Shown: positions 1-5,743, counted from the stretch's first letter. The stretch is DNA of 5,846 bases from Methyloligella sp. (GCA_027058255.1 JALUTE010000109.1:1-5846); one strand, 5' to 3'. Notes: generated from the letters alone by a model not told the origin. A program made the numbers and translations.

Positions 1-899
1 ATCCAGCCCGTGGCAAGGTCCGGCCCCTCGGCAACGTCCCCGGCCGCATAGACGTGGGGCAGGCTGGTGTGCATGGCGGCATCGACCCGCAGCCCGGCGC
101 CGATCTGCGCCCCCGTGCCCGAGAGAAAGCCCGCATTGGAGCGCACGCCCGCCGCGATGACCACGAGACGCGCCGGGATCGTCTCGCCGCCCGAGAGATG
201 CACGGTGAGAGCCTTCTCCGCCGTTGGCTGGTCCCCTCCGGTGCTGGCGGCGGCCGTATCCGCCGCGGCCGTGATGGCGGCAATACGCGTGCCGGTCGCC
301 ACCCGCAGCCCCTTGTGCTCGCACCAGCGTTTCAGCATGGCGCCCGCCACCTCGTCCATCATGCGCGGCACCATGCGGTCCTCGACCTCCACCACGGTGA
401 GCCGCACGCCGCGCTTGACGAGGGCCTCGAGAATGATGGAGCCGATGAACCCGGCGCCCATGAGAACGACGGGCGCCCCCTCCTCGGCCAGAGCCGCGAT
501 GGCGCGCGCATCCTCCAGGGTCCAGCAATGGTGCACCCCCGGCAGGTCCAGCCCCTCGATGGGCGGGCGCACGGGGCTGGCACCGGTCGCGATGAGCAGC
601 CGGTCATAGGCGATTTCCCGCCCGTCCTCGAGGGTGAGGCGCCGTGCCAGGGCATCGAGGCCCGCGGCGCGGCCATGCAGGATCTCGATGCCGAGATCGT
701 CGAAATGGCCGGCGGTGCGCCGAAGCTCGGTGCCCGCCTCGCCAATGTCGCCGGCGAGCAGATAGGGGATCGCCATGCGCGCATAGGGCGCGCCCGCCTC
801 GCCATTGACCAGCGTGATGCGCGCATTGGCATCCTCGGCCCGCAAGGTCTCCGCGGCCGTGACGCCGGCCGGCCCGGCCCCGAGAATCACATGGTGCAT
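1..899 (-). CDS. aorC: AorC-like FAD/NAD(P)-dependent oxidoreductase subunit, partial (C-terminus beyond the left edge)
   Basis: This is the N-terminal 299 residues of a pyridine-nucleotide oxidoreductase; the gene continues past base 1. Its inferred role is the flavin subunit that passes electrons from the AorA/AorB iron-sulfur clusters to NAD+ in the cytoplasm. Visible motifs are the FAD dinucleotide fold GAGPAG at residues 7-12, ATGASP at 104-109, a second GAGFIG at 148-153 for NAD(P)H, and the FAD-binding YAAGDVAE at 284-291. The region PYARMAIPYLLAG (38-50) has no CxxxxC redox pair, so it belongs with rubredoxin-reductase / nitrite-reductase-like flavoproteins and not with disulfide reductases. 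Start: ATG at 899 with AGGAGG at 905-910, five bases upstream. It follows aorB by 86 bases on the same strand. The aorC name rests on gene context; the general flavoprotein call is firm. Confidence 0.85.
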   Translation of the reverse strand, partial: MHHVILGAGPAGVTAAETLRAEDANARITLVNGEAGAPYARMAIPYLLAGDIGEAGTELRRTAGHFDDLGIEILHGRAAGLDALARRLTLEDGREIAYDRLLIATGASPVRPPIEGLDLPGVHHCWTLEDARAIAALAEEGAPVVLMGAGFIGSIILEALVKRGVRLTVVEVEDRMVPRMMDEVAGAMLKRWCEHKGLRVATGTRIAAITAAADTAAASTGGDQPTAEKALTVHLSGGETIPARLVVIAAGVRSNAGFLSGTGAQIGAGLRVDAAMHTSLPHVYAAGDVAEGPDLATGW

Positions 900-904
900 C
901 CGCG

Positions 905-911
905 CCTCCTT
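905..911 (-). promoter_or_regulatory. Ribosome binding site of aorC
   Basis: On the minus strand AAGGAGG lies five bases before the ATG at 899. It is a near-perfect Shine-Dalgarno sequence and it fixes the start immediately before the FAD-binding beta strand. Confidence 0.8.
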
Positions 912-985
912 CACTGGCAGACGGCCGCGGCACGCCGCAAGCGCGCGCCTGACGGCGCACCCGGCGGGCCGAGACCCATCGCGCG

Positions 986-2833
986 CTAGAGCGCGAGCCG
1001 GCTCAGCGTCTCATTGGTCGGCACGCCATCGGCCGTCCAGCCCCGGAGCTCGTAATATTCCGGCAGCATCTTGTCGATGCCGGCGGTAAGCCCCTGCGCC
1101 GGCCCCGTCTTCGCCGCCTCCTTGACGAGGCGCTCGGGCAGCTTGTCGTCCTTGCCGGTGAGGCCCGCGGCAAGATTGAACTGGCGCTCCAGGTTCCAGA
1201 TGCGCTCGCCGACCTCGAGCAGCTTGTCCACCGTCCACGCGCCCTCGCAGGCCGCATCGAGCTGCGGCGCCACGTCCTCGAGGGTCCAGGCGAAGGAGGT
1301 GAAGAGGCACAGCCCCGACGAGTCGAAGGCGGCGGTGGCGTCCTGGAACGCCTTCACCAGGGCGGCCTTTCCATCCACCGAAAGCGGGTCCGTCTTCTCC
1401 GGGATGCCGAGAATCTCCGAGGCGACCGTATAGCTGCGCAAATGACAGGCGCCGCGATTGGCGGTGGCATAGGTGAGCCCCATGCCCTGAATGCCCCGCG
1501 GATCATAGGCCGGGAACTCCTGGCCCTTCACCGTCATGGAGAGCTCCGGCTTGCCATATTTGGCGCAGAGCCTGGCCGAGCCCTGACCGAGCTCCTTGCC
1601 GAAGCCCTCGGCCTTGCCCACGAGCTCGACGGCCTTCACCAGGGCCTCGGCGGAGCCGAAGGTGAGCTGGAGCCCGCCGGTGGTCTCCTCGTCGAGAATG
1701 CCCTGGTCATAGAGCTCCATGGCCGCGCCCAGGGTCGCGCCGAAGGAGATCGGGTCGATGGCCTGCTCGTTGCAGATGAAATTGGCATAGGTGAGCGCGT
1801 CGAGATCGTTGACGCCGGTGGCGGCGCCGAGCGCCCAGGCGGCTTCATATTCGAGCCCGCCCGAGGCATGCCAATATTCCGGCTTGTTGACGACCGTGAA
1901 ATGCTCCTTGTCGATCTGCGAGATGCGCCCGCAGGCGATGGTGCAGCCGAAACAGGCCTGATTGGCGATGAGATTGGGCTTGTGGTCCTTGCCCCGGGGC
2001 TCGGCCATGGCCTCGGCCGAGATGTCGTGCGCGCCCTCGAACTGCACGTCGCGGGCATTGCGGGTGGGCAGGGCGCCCGCCTCGTTGATGACGTTCATCA
2101 GCACCTGGGTGCCATAGGTCGGCAGGCCCTTGCCCGTGACCGCATTGTCGGCCAGCACCTTCTTGGCCGCCGCGGTCGCCTCCATGAAGCGCGCCGGGTC
2201 CTTGACCCGCACGCCGCCCGTGCCGCGCACGGCAACAGCCTTGAGGTTCTTCGAGCCCATCACCGTGCCGACGCCCGAGCGCCCCGCCGCCCGGTGCAGA
2301 TCGTTGATGACGCAGGCATAGAGCACGCCATTCTCGCCGGCCACACCGATGGTCGAGATGCGCATCATCGGGTCCTGATGGCGGGCCTTGATGGCGGCAT
2401 CGGTATCCCAGACCGACTTGCCCCACAGATCCGAGGCATCGTGCAGCTCGGCCTTGTCGTCGAGGATGGAGAGATAGACCGGCTTTTCCGAGCGCCCCTC
2501 GATGATGATCATGTCCCAGCCGGCGAATTTGAGCTCCGCGCCGAAATAGCCCCCCGAGTTGGAGCAGGCAATGGCGCCGGTGAGCGGCCCCTTGGTGATG
2601 ACCGAGTAGCGCCCGCCCGTGGAGGCGCAGGTGCCCGTGAGCGGCCCCGTGGCCATGATCAGCTTGTTGCCCGGCGAGAGCGGGTCGACCTTGGGGTCGA
2701 TCTCCTCGGCGAGATATTTCGAGGCGAGGCCGCGCTGGCCGAGATATTTGTCGGCCCATTCCATGTTGAGCGCTTCGGACGTGATGGAGCCGGTGCTCAG
2801 ATCGACGCGAAGCAGTTTTCCGGTCCAGGACAT
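986..2833 (-). CDS. aorB: Tungsten-containing aldehyde oxidoreductase, large catalytic subunit (AorB)
   Basis: The 615-residue protein belongs to the aldehyde:ferredoxin oxidoreductase family, which oxidises aldehydes to carboxylic acids at a tungsten bis-pterin centre in the cytoplasm. Visible hallmarks: GRSGVGTVMGSKNLKA at 184-199; a [4Fe-4S] site CxxCxxxC at C294, C297 and C301; GLEYEAAWALG at 326-336; NRGACHLR at 459-466, whose histidine is H464; the second pterin motif DSSGLC at 504-509, giving the fourth cluster ligand C509; and the family's usual C-terminal YYELRGW at 593-599. Length is normal for the family. The first pterin motif, DxxGLD in archaeal enzymes, reads NEQAID at 355-360. 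The start is the ATG at 2833, where the family N-terminus MSWTGK begins behind GGGAGGAG. A longer in-frame reading to 3076 would overlap aorA and is not used. aorA lies 134 bases upstream and aorC 86 bases downstream. The relative YdhV is a less likely alternative, since a flavoprotein gene follows here. Confidence 0.93.
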   Translation of the reverse strand: MSWTGKLLRVDLSTGSITSEALNMEWADKYLGQRGLASKYLAEEIDPKVDPLSPGNKLIMATGPLTGTCASTGGRYSVITKGPLTGAIACSNSGGYFGAELKFAGWDMIIIEGRSEKPVYLSILDDKAELHDASDLWGKSVWDTDAAIKARHQDPMMRISTIGVAGENGVLYACVINDLHRAAGRSGVGTVMGSKNLKAVAVRGTGGVRVKDPARFMEATAAAKKVLADNAVTGKGLPTYGTQVLMNVINEAGALPTRNARDVQFEGAHDISAEAMAEPRGKDHKPNLIANQACFGCTIACGRISQIDKEHFTVVNKPEYWHASGGLEYEAAWALGAATGVNDLDALTYANFICNEQAIDPISFGATLGAAMELYDQGILDEETTGGLQLTFGSAEALVKAVELVGKAEGFGKELGQGSARLCAKYGKPELSMTVKGQEFPAYDPRGIQGMGLTYATANRGACHLRSYTVASEILGIPEKTDPLSVDGKAALVKAFQDATAAFDSSGLCLFTSFAWTLEDVAPQLDAACEGAWTVDKLLEVGERIWNLERQFNLAAGLTGKDDKLPERLVKEAAKTGPAQGLTAGIDKMLPEYYELRGWTADGVPTNETLSRLAL

Positions 2834-2967
2834 GGCTGTGCTCCTCCCTAGAATGCGGGCCGCTCGCAGGTTGCGGGCCTTGTGCCCGTGATGGCGGGGC
2901 GCCGCGAGCGATTTCGAGTTCGAGTGCAGACCGCGTCCCCGCGAAGGAGCGGTCCTTGGCAACGGGC
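2834..2967 (-). other. aorA-aorB intergenic spacer with possible hairpins
   Basis: These 134 non-coding bases contain two small inverted repeats: GACCGC at 2929-2934 with GCGGTC at 2949-2954 (14-base loop), and CGGGC at 2874-2878 with GCCCG at 2884-2888 (5-base loop). Neither is followed by a T-run on the minus strand, so neither looks like a terminator. They might affect mRNA processing between the two genes, but that is only a possibility. No promoter stood out. Confidence 0.35.
2841..2848 (-). promoter_or_regulatory. Ribosome binding site of aorB
   Basis: On the minus strand GGGAGGAG ends seven bases before the ATG at 2833. This strong site decides the start and shows that the upstream in-frame codons (2834-3076) are not part of the protein. 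Confidence 0.85.
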
Positions 2968-3450
2968 TTAGGACGCGGAGGCCTGCGCACCCGCATCGGT
3001 GCGCGCCGCCCAGCTCTTCATGCGCTCGAAGCCGGCCTGCTCCGCATCCGCATAGACGATGGCGCCCGTCGGGCACGCCTTGGCGCAGGCCGGATCACCG
3101 CCGCAAAGATCGCATTTGATGACCTTGCCGGTCGCGGCGTTGTAGTTCACGGTGCCGAACGGGCAGGCGATGGTGCACACCTTGCAGCCCACGCACAGTG
3201 CCTCGTCCACCTGCTTGACGCCCGTCGCCGCATCGGTGGAGATGGCGTCCACCGGGCAGGCCTGCTGGCACCAGGCCTCGCTGCACTGGGTGCAGGTATA
3301 GGGCACGAAGCGCCCGTCCTGGTGAAAGTCGAACACCCGGATGCGGGACTTGGACACGTTGAACAGGCCTTCGTTCTCGAAGGAGCAGGCGAGCTCGCAC
3401 TGCTTGCAGCCGGTGCATTTTCCGGCATCGATGACAAGGGCTCTGAGCAT
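2968..3450 (-). CDS. aorA: AorA-like electron-transfer subunit with four [4Fe-4S] clusters
   Basis: This 160-residue polyferredoxin of the HycB/DmsB-like type has exactly sixteen cysteines in four groups: 12-15-18-22, 53-56-61-65, 86-89-92-96 and 113-116-122-126. That is enough for four [4Fe-4S] clusters. It has no signal peptide or membrane segment, so it should be cytoplasmic. By analogy with A. aromaticum AorA it carries electrons between AorB and the flavoprotein AorC; there AorA also forms the core of filament-like Aor(AB)nC complexes. The C-terminus (about 137-160) has no cysteines and ends Ala/Ser-rich. The ATG at 3450 is chosen because GGGAGGAA precedes it and the protein then begins as ferredoxins do, with the first cluster at residue 12. 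The frame is open for 24 more codons upstream (to 3522), but these have no family character. It is first in the aorABC operon. E. coli YdhY is a distant relative of similar layout. Confidence 0.88.
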   Translation of the reverse strand: MLRALVIDAGKCTGCKQCELACSFENEGLFNVSKSRIRVFDFHQDGRFVPYTCTQCSEAWCQQACPVDAISTDAATGVKQVDEALCVGCKVCTIACPFGTVNYNAATGKVIKCDLCGGDPACAKACPTGAIVYADAEQAGFERMKSWAARTDAGAQASAS

Positions 3451-3454
3451 GGCG

Positions 3455-3462
3455 TTCCTCCC
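3455..3462 (-). promoter_or_regulatory. Ribosome binding site of aorA
   Basis: On the minus strand GGGAGGAA lies four bases before the ATG at 3450, with its GGAGG core six bases away. It supports the 160-residue form over the upstream in-frame start at 3522. Confidence 0.8.
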
Positions 3463-3550
3463 GATCCGACGGGCCTGCGCAAGGGATGTCGCGCTGCCTC
3501 GGCTTGCTCCCAATTCGGCCACACGCGCCGGAATGCGTGCCCCGGAAGGC

Positions 3551-3568
3551 GCTTGCCGGCCTGCAAGC
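3551..3568. repeat. 18-base near-palindrome in the aorA leader
   Basis: GCTTGC at 3551-3556 and GCAAGC at 3563-3568 are perfect inverted arms around CGGCCT. Sixteen of the eighteen bases obey dyad symmetry. It lies about 100 bases upstream of the aorA start, and downstream of the candidate promoter. It could be an operator for a dimeric regulator or an RNA hairpin in the leader. The sequence alone does not decide. Confidence 0.4.
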
Positions 3569-3619
3569 AGATGGACAAGTTCGGCGCCGGCTCCGGTGCG
3601 CTGTTCTCTTGATCAGCCG

Positions 3620-3648
3620 AGGATAGCGGAGGCGCCAGCCAATGAAAA
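3620..3648 (-). promoter_or_regulatory. Candidate sigma-70-type promoter for aorABC
   Basis: On the minus strand TTTTCA (3643-3648) and TATCCT (3620-3625) are separated by 17 bases. Each matches four of six consensus positions. Transcription would begin near 3613 and give an untranslated leader of about 160 bases. The match is weak and the true promoter may lie elsewhere. Confidence 0.3.
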
Positions 3649-3870
3649 CATGCCGATCTCCCGTTCCGACGAAAGCATGAGGCCGCGAACGCCGAGACCA
3701 GCCCGGCGGCTGGACCGACTCTCTCTTGTGTCGGACGAGAGGCTCGGGTTAGAGGTTGCCGGCCGACAGCGCCGCGAGCGGGCATGACACCGCATGGCGT
3801 GGCAATGCCCCGCACGGCGGAGGGAGGCGGGCGGGGCGAGCGCGGTGCAGGGACATGCGGGGCACGAGCC

Positions 3871-4818
3871 ATGGATCTGGTGGGACTTGCGAAAAACCCC
3901 GTGCCGAGCGGCGCGAGCGTCGGGGTGTTCTCCGGCCATGACGGAGCCGAGCTTCGCTATGCGCGCTGGACGCGCAGCCGTGGGCCCAAGCGCGGCACCG
4001 TGTGCCTGTTCGGCGGGCGCGGGGAGTTCATCGAGAAGTATTTCGAGGTGGTGGCGGACCTCAGGCGGCGCGGCTTCGCCGTCGCCACCATGGACTGGCG
4101 CGGTCAGGGCGGATCGGGGCCGCGTCTGCGCAACCGGCGCAAGGGCCATGTGCGCCGCTTCTCGGACTATGACCGCGACCTCCTGCGTTTCATGAAGGAC
4201 ATCGTGCTCCCCGACTGCCCGCCACCCTATGTGGCTCTGGGGCACTCCATGGGGGCGCACATCCTGCTCCGCAACGCGGTCATGCCCGGCTCCTGGTTCG
4301 AGCGCATGATCCTGGTCGCCCCCATGATCCGGCTCGCACGCGCAACCATGCCGGCGCCGGCCATGCTTGTGCGGGGCCTTGCCGGCGCCGCGTGCCTGCT
4401 CGGGGCAGGCGGCCTCTACGTGCCGGGAGGCGGCGACATTCCGTGGGAGGTGACAAGCTTCGAGGGCAATCCCCTCACCTCCGATCGCGAGCGTTTCATG
4501 CGCAACCGGGCTATCGTCGAGGCAGCCCCGGATCTCGCCATTGGCGCGCCGACCATAGGCTGGCTGCGCGCCGCGCTCGCCTCCATGCGCAAGCTGCAGG
4601 CGCCGGGCTATCCCGCGCGGGTGCGCATGCCGCTGCTTCTGGTGGCCGCTGCCGAGGACAAGATCGTCTCCTCGCGCACCATCGAGGACTTCTCGCTCAA
4701 GCTCAAGGTCGGCTCCTGCATCGTGATCCCCCATGCCCGCCACGAGATCCTTCAGGAGCGCGATGCCCTCCGCCAGCAGTTCTGGGCGGTGTTCGACGCC
4801 TATGTGGGTGTGGACTGA
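3871..4818 (+). CDS. Alpha/beta hydrolase, lysophospholipase / monoacylglycerol-lipase-like (serine aminopeptidase S33 / Hydrolase_4 family)
   Basis: The 315-residue protein is probably an esterase or lipase acting on monoacylglycerols or lysophospholipids; the substrate cannot be read from the sequence. The nucleophile elbow GHSMG at 124-128 gives catalytic Ser126. Asp263 (in AAAEDK) and His291 (in HARHEIL) complete the likely triad. GRGEFIEKYFE at 49-59 matches the oxyanion-side motif of PldB-like proteins, and DWRGQGGSG at 75-83 is also characteristic. A hydrophobic stretch at about 160-184 is where the lid lies in this fold. No signal peptide is evident, so it should be cytoplasmic. The ATG at 3871 is chosen because MDLVGLAKNPVPSG resembles the usual family start. 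An in-frame ATG at 3784 would add 29 residues of low complexity. The Shine-Dalgarno is weak, so the start is less certain than the function. It is divergent from aorABC and probably unrelated to it. Confidence 0.87.
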   Translation: MDLVGLAKNPVPSGASVGVFSGHDGAELRYARWTRSRGPKRGTVCLFGGRGEFIEKYFEVVADLRRRGFAVATMDWRGQGGSGPRLRNRRKGHVRRFSDYDRDLLRFMKDIVLPDCPPPYVALGHSMGAHILLRNAVMPGSWFERMILVAPMIRLARATMPAPAMLVRGLAGAACLLGAGGLYVPGGGDIPWEVTSFEGNPLTSDRERFMRNRAIVEAAPDLAIGAPTIGWLRAALASMRKLQAPGYPARVRMPLLLVAAAEDKIVSSRTIEDFSLKLKVGSCIVIPHARHEILQERDALRQQFWAVFDAYVGVD

Positions 4819-4821
4819 TTC

Positions 4822-4836
4822 GCCGGGTTCCCCGGC
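4822..4836. terminator. Hairpin directly after the hydrolase stop codon
   Basis: GCCGGG (4822-4827) and CCCGGC (4831-4836) form a perfect six-pair stem with a three-base loop, starting four bases after the hydrolase stop. No T-run follows on the plus strand, so termination would be weak or of another kind. It may simply protect the 3' end of the mRNA. Confidence 0.35.
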
Positions 4837-4889
4837 TCGAGGCCGCGCATAGCCGAGTTCGCGCCGAGGCACCGCGCAGCTCCGGCAAG

Positions 4890-4925
4890 GACAAAGAAGA
4901 AGCCCTCCCCGGGATGGGGAGGGCT
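4890..4925 (-). terminator. Intrinsic terminator of the small membrane-protein gene
   Basis: AGCCCTCCCC (4901-4910) and GGGGAGGGCT (4916-4925) form a perfect ten-pair stem with a five-base loop. On the minus strand the stem is followed by TCTTCTTTGT (4891-4900), a T-rich tail. It therefore terminates leftward transcription from the 51-residue gene, about 55 bases after its stop. Read rightward there is no T-run, although the stem could still slow transcripts from the hydrolase gene. Confidence 0.75.
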
Positions 4926-4980
4926 GAGATAGGGAGTCGTGCAGGAGAGTTGAAAAAGGGATGCGGAGCGGGCCGGGGCC

Positions 4981-5136
4981 TCAGTGCCAGGAGAGCGTTG
5001 TCACAAGGGGATCGGCCGACGCACCGAAAAGGGAGGTGAGCAGGATGAGGCCAGCGGCCAGGAAGCAGACCCACGTCGCGACGCGGCTGAGGCGCCAGCC
5101 TGTTCCTTGGTTCTTTTTCGCGGCGTCGAGATCCAT
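4981..5136 (-). CDS. Small single-pass membrane protein of unknown function
   Basis: The predicted protein has 51 residues. A charged, soluble N-terminus (MDLDAAKKNQGTGWRLSR, 1-18) is followed by one hydrophobic segment at about 19-38 (VATWVCFLAAGLILLTSLFG) and a short tail ending in LSWH. Arginines just before the segment suggest an N-in, C-out orientation in the inner membrane. I do not recognise the family. Support for a real gene comes from its own AT-rich promoter region upstream, a strong terminator downstream, and a weak AAAGG nine or more bases before the ATG at 5136. The frame stays open to an ATG at 5322, but those codons cross AT-rich, promoter-like sequence and look non-coding. 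It is convergent with the hydrolase gene and separated from rpmE by 333 bases, so it is probably transcribed alone. Confidence 0.6.
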   Translation of the reverse strand: MDLDAAKKNQGTGWRLSRVATWVCFLAAGLILLTSLFGASADPLVTTLSWH

Positions 5137-5182
5137 GTCTTTCGACCTTTCTGTCCCGTGCTCGGCAGGTCGGTGCATTTCA

Positions 5183-5199
5183 GTTATCAATTCTCTAAC
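5183..5199. repeat. 17-base imperfect dyad in the leader of the small membrane-protein gene
   Basis: GTTA at 5183-5186 and TAAC at 5196-5199 are inverted arms around nine bases. The site lies between the candidate promoter and the start codon at 5136. A repressor operator is possible; the arms are short, so chance is not excluded. Confidence 0.25.
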
Positions 5200-5232
5200 A
5201 CAATTGTACATGCCCGTCACGCGAACGGCTTT

Positions 5233-5261
5233 GTTAAACTTAATCCGTACAATCTTATCAA
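5233..5261 (-). promoter_or_regulatory. Candidate sigma-70-type promoter for the small membrane-protein gene
   Basis: On the minus strand TTGATA (5256-5261, five of six consensus bases) and TTTAAC (5233-5238, four of six) are 17 bases apart inside an AT-rich stretch. Transcription would start near 5226, giving a leader of about 90 bases before the ATG at 5136. This is the best promoter match in the window. Confidence 0.5.
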
Positions 5262-5469
5262 ATGGATTTACGCGTTGTTTTCGATTGCTTTCTTCGCCAT
5301 TCGTGTGTTGCGGACGCTGCACCCCGGGCGAGCAGTCGGGCCGGCGATCGCAAGAGGCCAGCCCACGCCTCCTCCCGCCGGGCGCCTGCGGCGCGACGGG
5401 TTGAAGCGGTCAAGGCTGCGCGAGAAAGACCGAACGGGCGCGCCGACAAGGGCCGCGCCGGCCTGCGGA

Positions 5470-5694
5470 TCAGAACAGGCCTTCGAACTTCTTCTTGAAC
5501 TTGGAGAGCCGGCCACCACGGTCGACCAGGTGCTGGCCGCCGCCGGTCCAGGCGGGATGCGTCTTGGGGTCGATGTCGAGGGTGAGCGTGTCCCCCTCCT
5601 TGCCGTAGGTCGAGTAGGTCTCGAACTCGGTGCCGTCGGTCATCACCACCTTGATGCGGTGATAGTCGGGGTGAAATCCCTTCTCGGTCTTCAT
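5470..5694 (-). CDS. rpmE: 50S ribosomal protein L31
   Basis: The 74-residue protein is L31 of the large ribosomal subunit, which lies at the interface with the small subunit. The recognisable features are the N-terminal KGFHPDYH (5-12), VMTDGTEFETYST (17-29), THPAWTGG (45-52) and DRGGRLSKFKKKF (58-70). It has no cysteine at all, so it is the zinc-independent form lacking the CxxC pairs of zinc-binding L31; this form is common in alphaproteobacteria. Start: ATG at 5694, which gives the family N-terminus. The in-frame ATG at 5760 would add 22 residues translated from a tandem repeat and is rejected. The Shine-Dalgarno is poor (AAAGAGA about six bases upstream). A leader with an 18-base-period repeat precedes it, and the end of another minus-strand gene lies 83 bases upstream. 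Confidence 0.95.
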   Translation of the reverse strand: MKTEKGFHPDYHRIKVVMTDGTEFETYSTYGKEGDTLTLDIDPKTHPAWTGGGQHLVDRGGRLSKFKKKFEGLF

Positions 5695-5709
5695 GGCGCG
5701 TCTCTTTCG

Positions 5710-5743
5710 TTGTCCTTGGGGCGGTCTTTGTCCTTGGGGCGGT
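5710..5743. repeat. Tandem repeat in the rpmE leader
   Basis: The 16-base sequence TTGTCCTTGGGGCGGT occurs at 5710-5725 and again, identically, at 5728-5743, a period of 18 bases. It lies 16 bases before the rpmE start. On the minus strand each copy contains AAGGA, a Shine-Dalgarno-like core, but the nearer one is 18 bases from the ATG, too far for ordinary use. Confidence 0.8.

Larger units (their letters stand above)
3451..3870. other. Divergent intergenic region between aorA (-) and the alpha/beta hydrolase (+)
   Basis: These 420 bases hold no convincing gene; the open frames crossing them lack family motifs and are shadows. The region must carry the promoters of both divergent genes. It contains a candidate aorA promoter (3620-3648), an 18-base near-palindrome (3551-3568), and two direct copies of CCGGAA at 3528-3533 and 3542-3547, 14 bases apart. 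No convincing promoter for the plus-strand hydrolase was found. Confidence 0.5.
5137..5469. other. Intergenic region between rpmE and the small membrane-protein gene
   Basis: These 333 bases have no convincing gene. The left part (about 5170-5310) is clearly AT-rich against its GC-rich surroundings and holds the candidate promoter at 5233-5261. The right part (about 5330-5469) is GC-rich, with short inverted repeats such as GCGCC/GGCGC at 5382-5394 and GGCGCG/CGCGCC near 5435-5460. One of these may end rpmE transcription, but none has a clean T-run. Confidence 0.45.

Noticed and set aside
54..989. A 311-codon open frame on the plus strand opposite aorC
   Set aside because: The minus strand encodes a clear FAD/NAD-binding protein with both dinucleotide folds, so this is a GC-rich shadow.
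1442..2851. A 469-codon open frame on the plus strand, antisense to aorB
   Set aside because: aorB on the other strand has unmistakable family motifs. Long antisense frames are expected in GC-rich coding DNA, and the product has low-complexity Arg/Gly/Ala composition.
2834..3076. An 81-codon in-frame N-terminal extension of aorB
   Set aside because: It would overlap the aorA coding region in another frame, has no AOR-family residues, and skips the strong Shine-Dalgarno before the ATG at 2833.
3502..3526. A possible sigma-54 (-24/-12) promoter for aorA on the minus strand (TGGCCGAATTGGGAGC)
   Set aside because: The GG and GC elements are eleven bases apart instead of ten, and the -12 part is a poor match to TTGCA.
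3735..3763. A possible plus-strand promoter (TTGTGT, 17 bases, TTAGAG) for the hydrolase
   Set aside because: It matches only three and two of the six consensus bases; such matches are expected by chance.
3451..4818. A functional link between the divergent hydrolase and aorABC
   Set aside because: Divergent neighbours are often unrelated, and nothing in the sequence connects a lipase-like enzyme to aldehyde oxidation.
3613..4872. A 419-codon open frame on the minus strand, antisense to the hydrolase
   Set aside because: The plus-strand hydrolase has a complete Ser-Asp-His triad. The antisense product shows no recognisable motif.
5137..5322. A 62-codon N-terminal extension of the small membrane protein
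   Set aside because: It runs through the AT-rich promoter region, uses codons unlike the neighbouring genes, and has no ribosome binding site.
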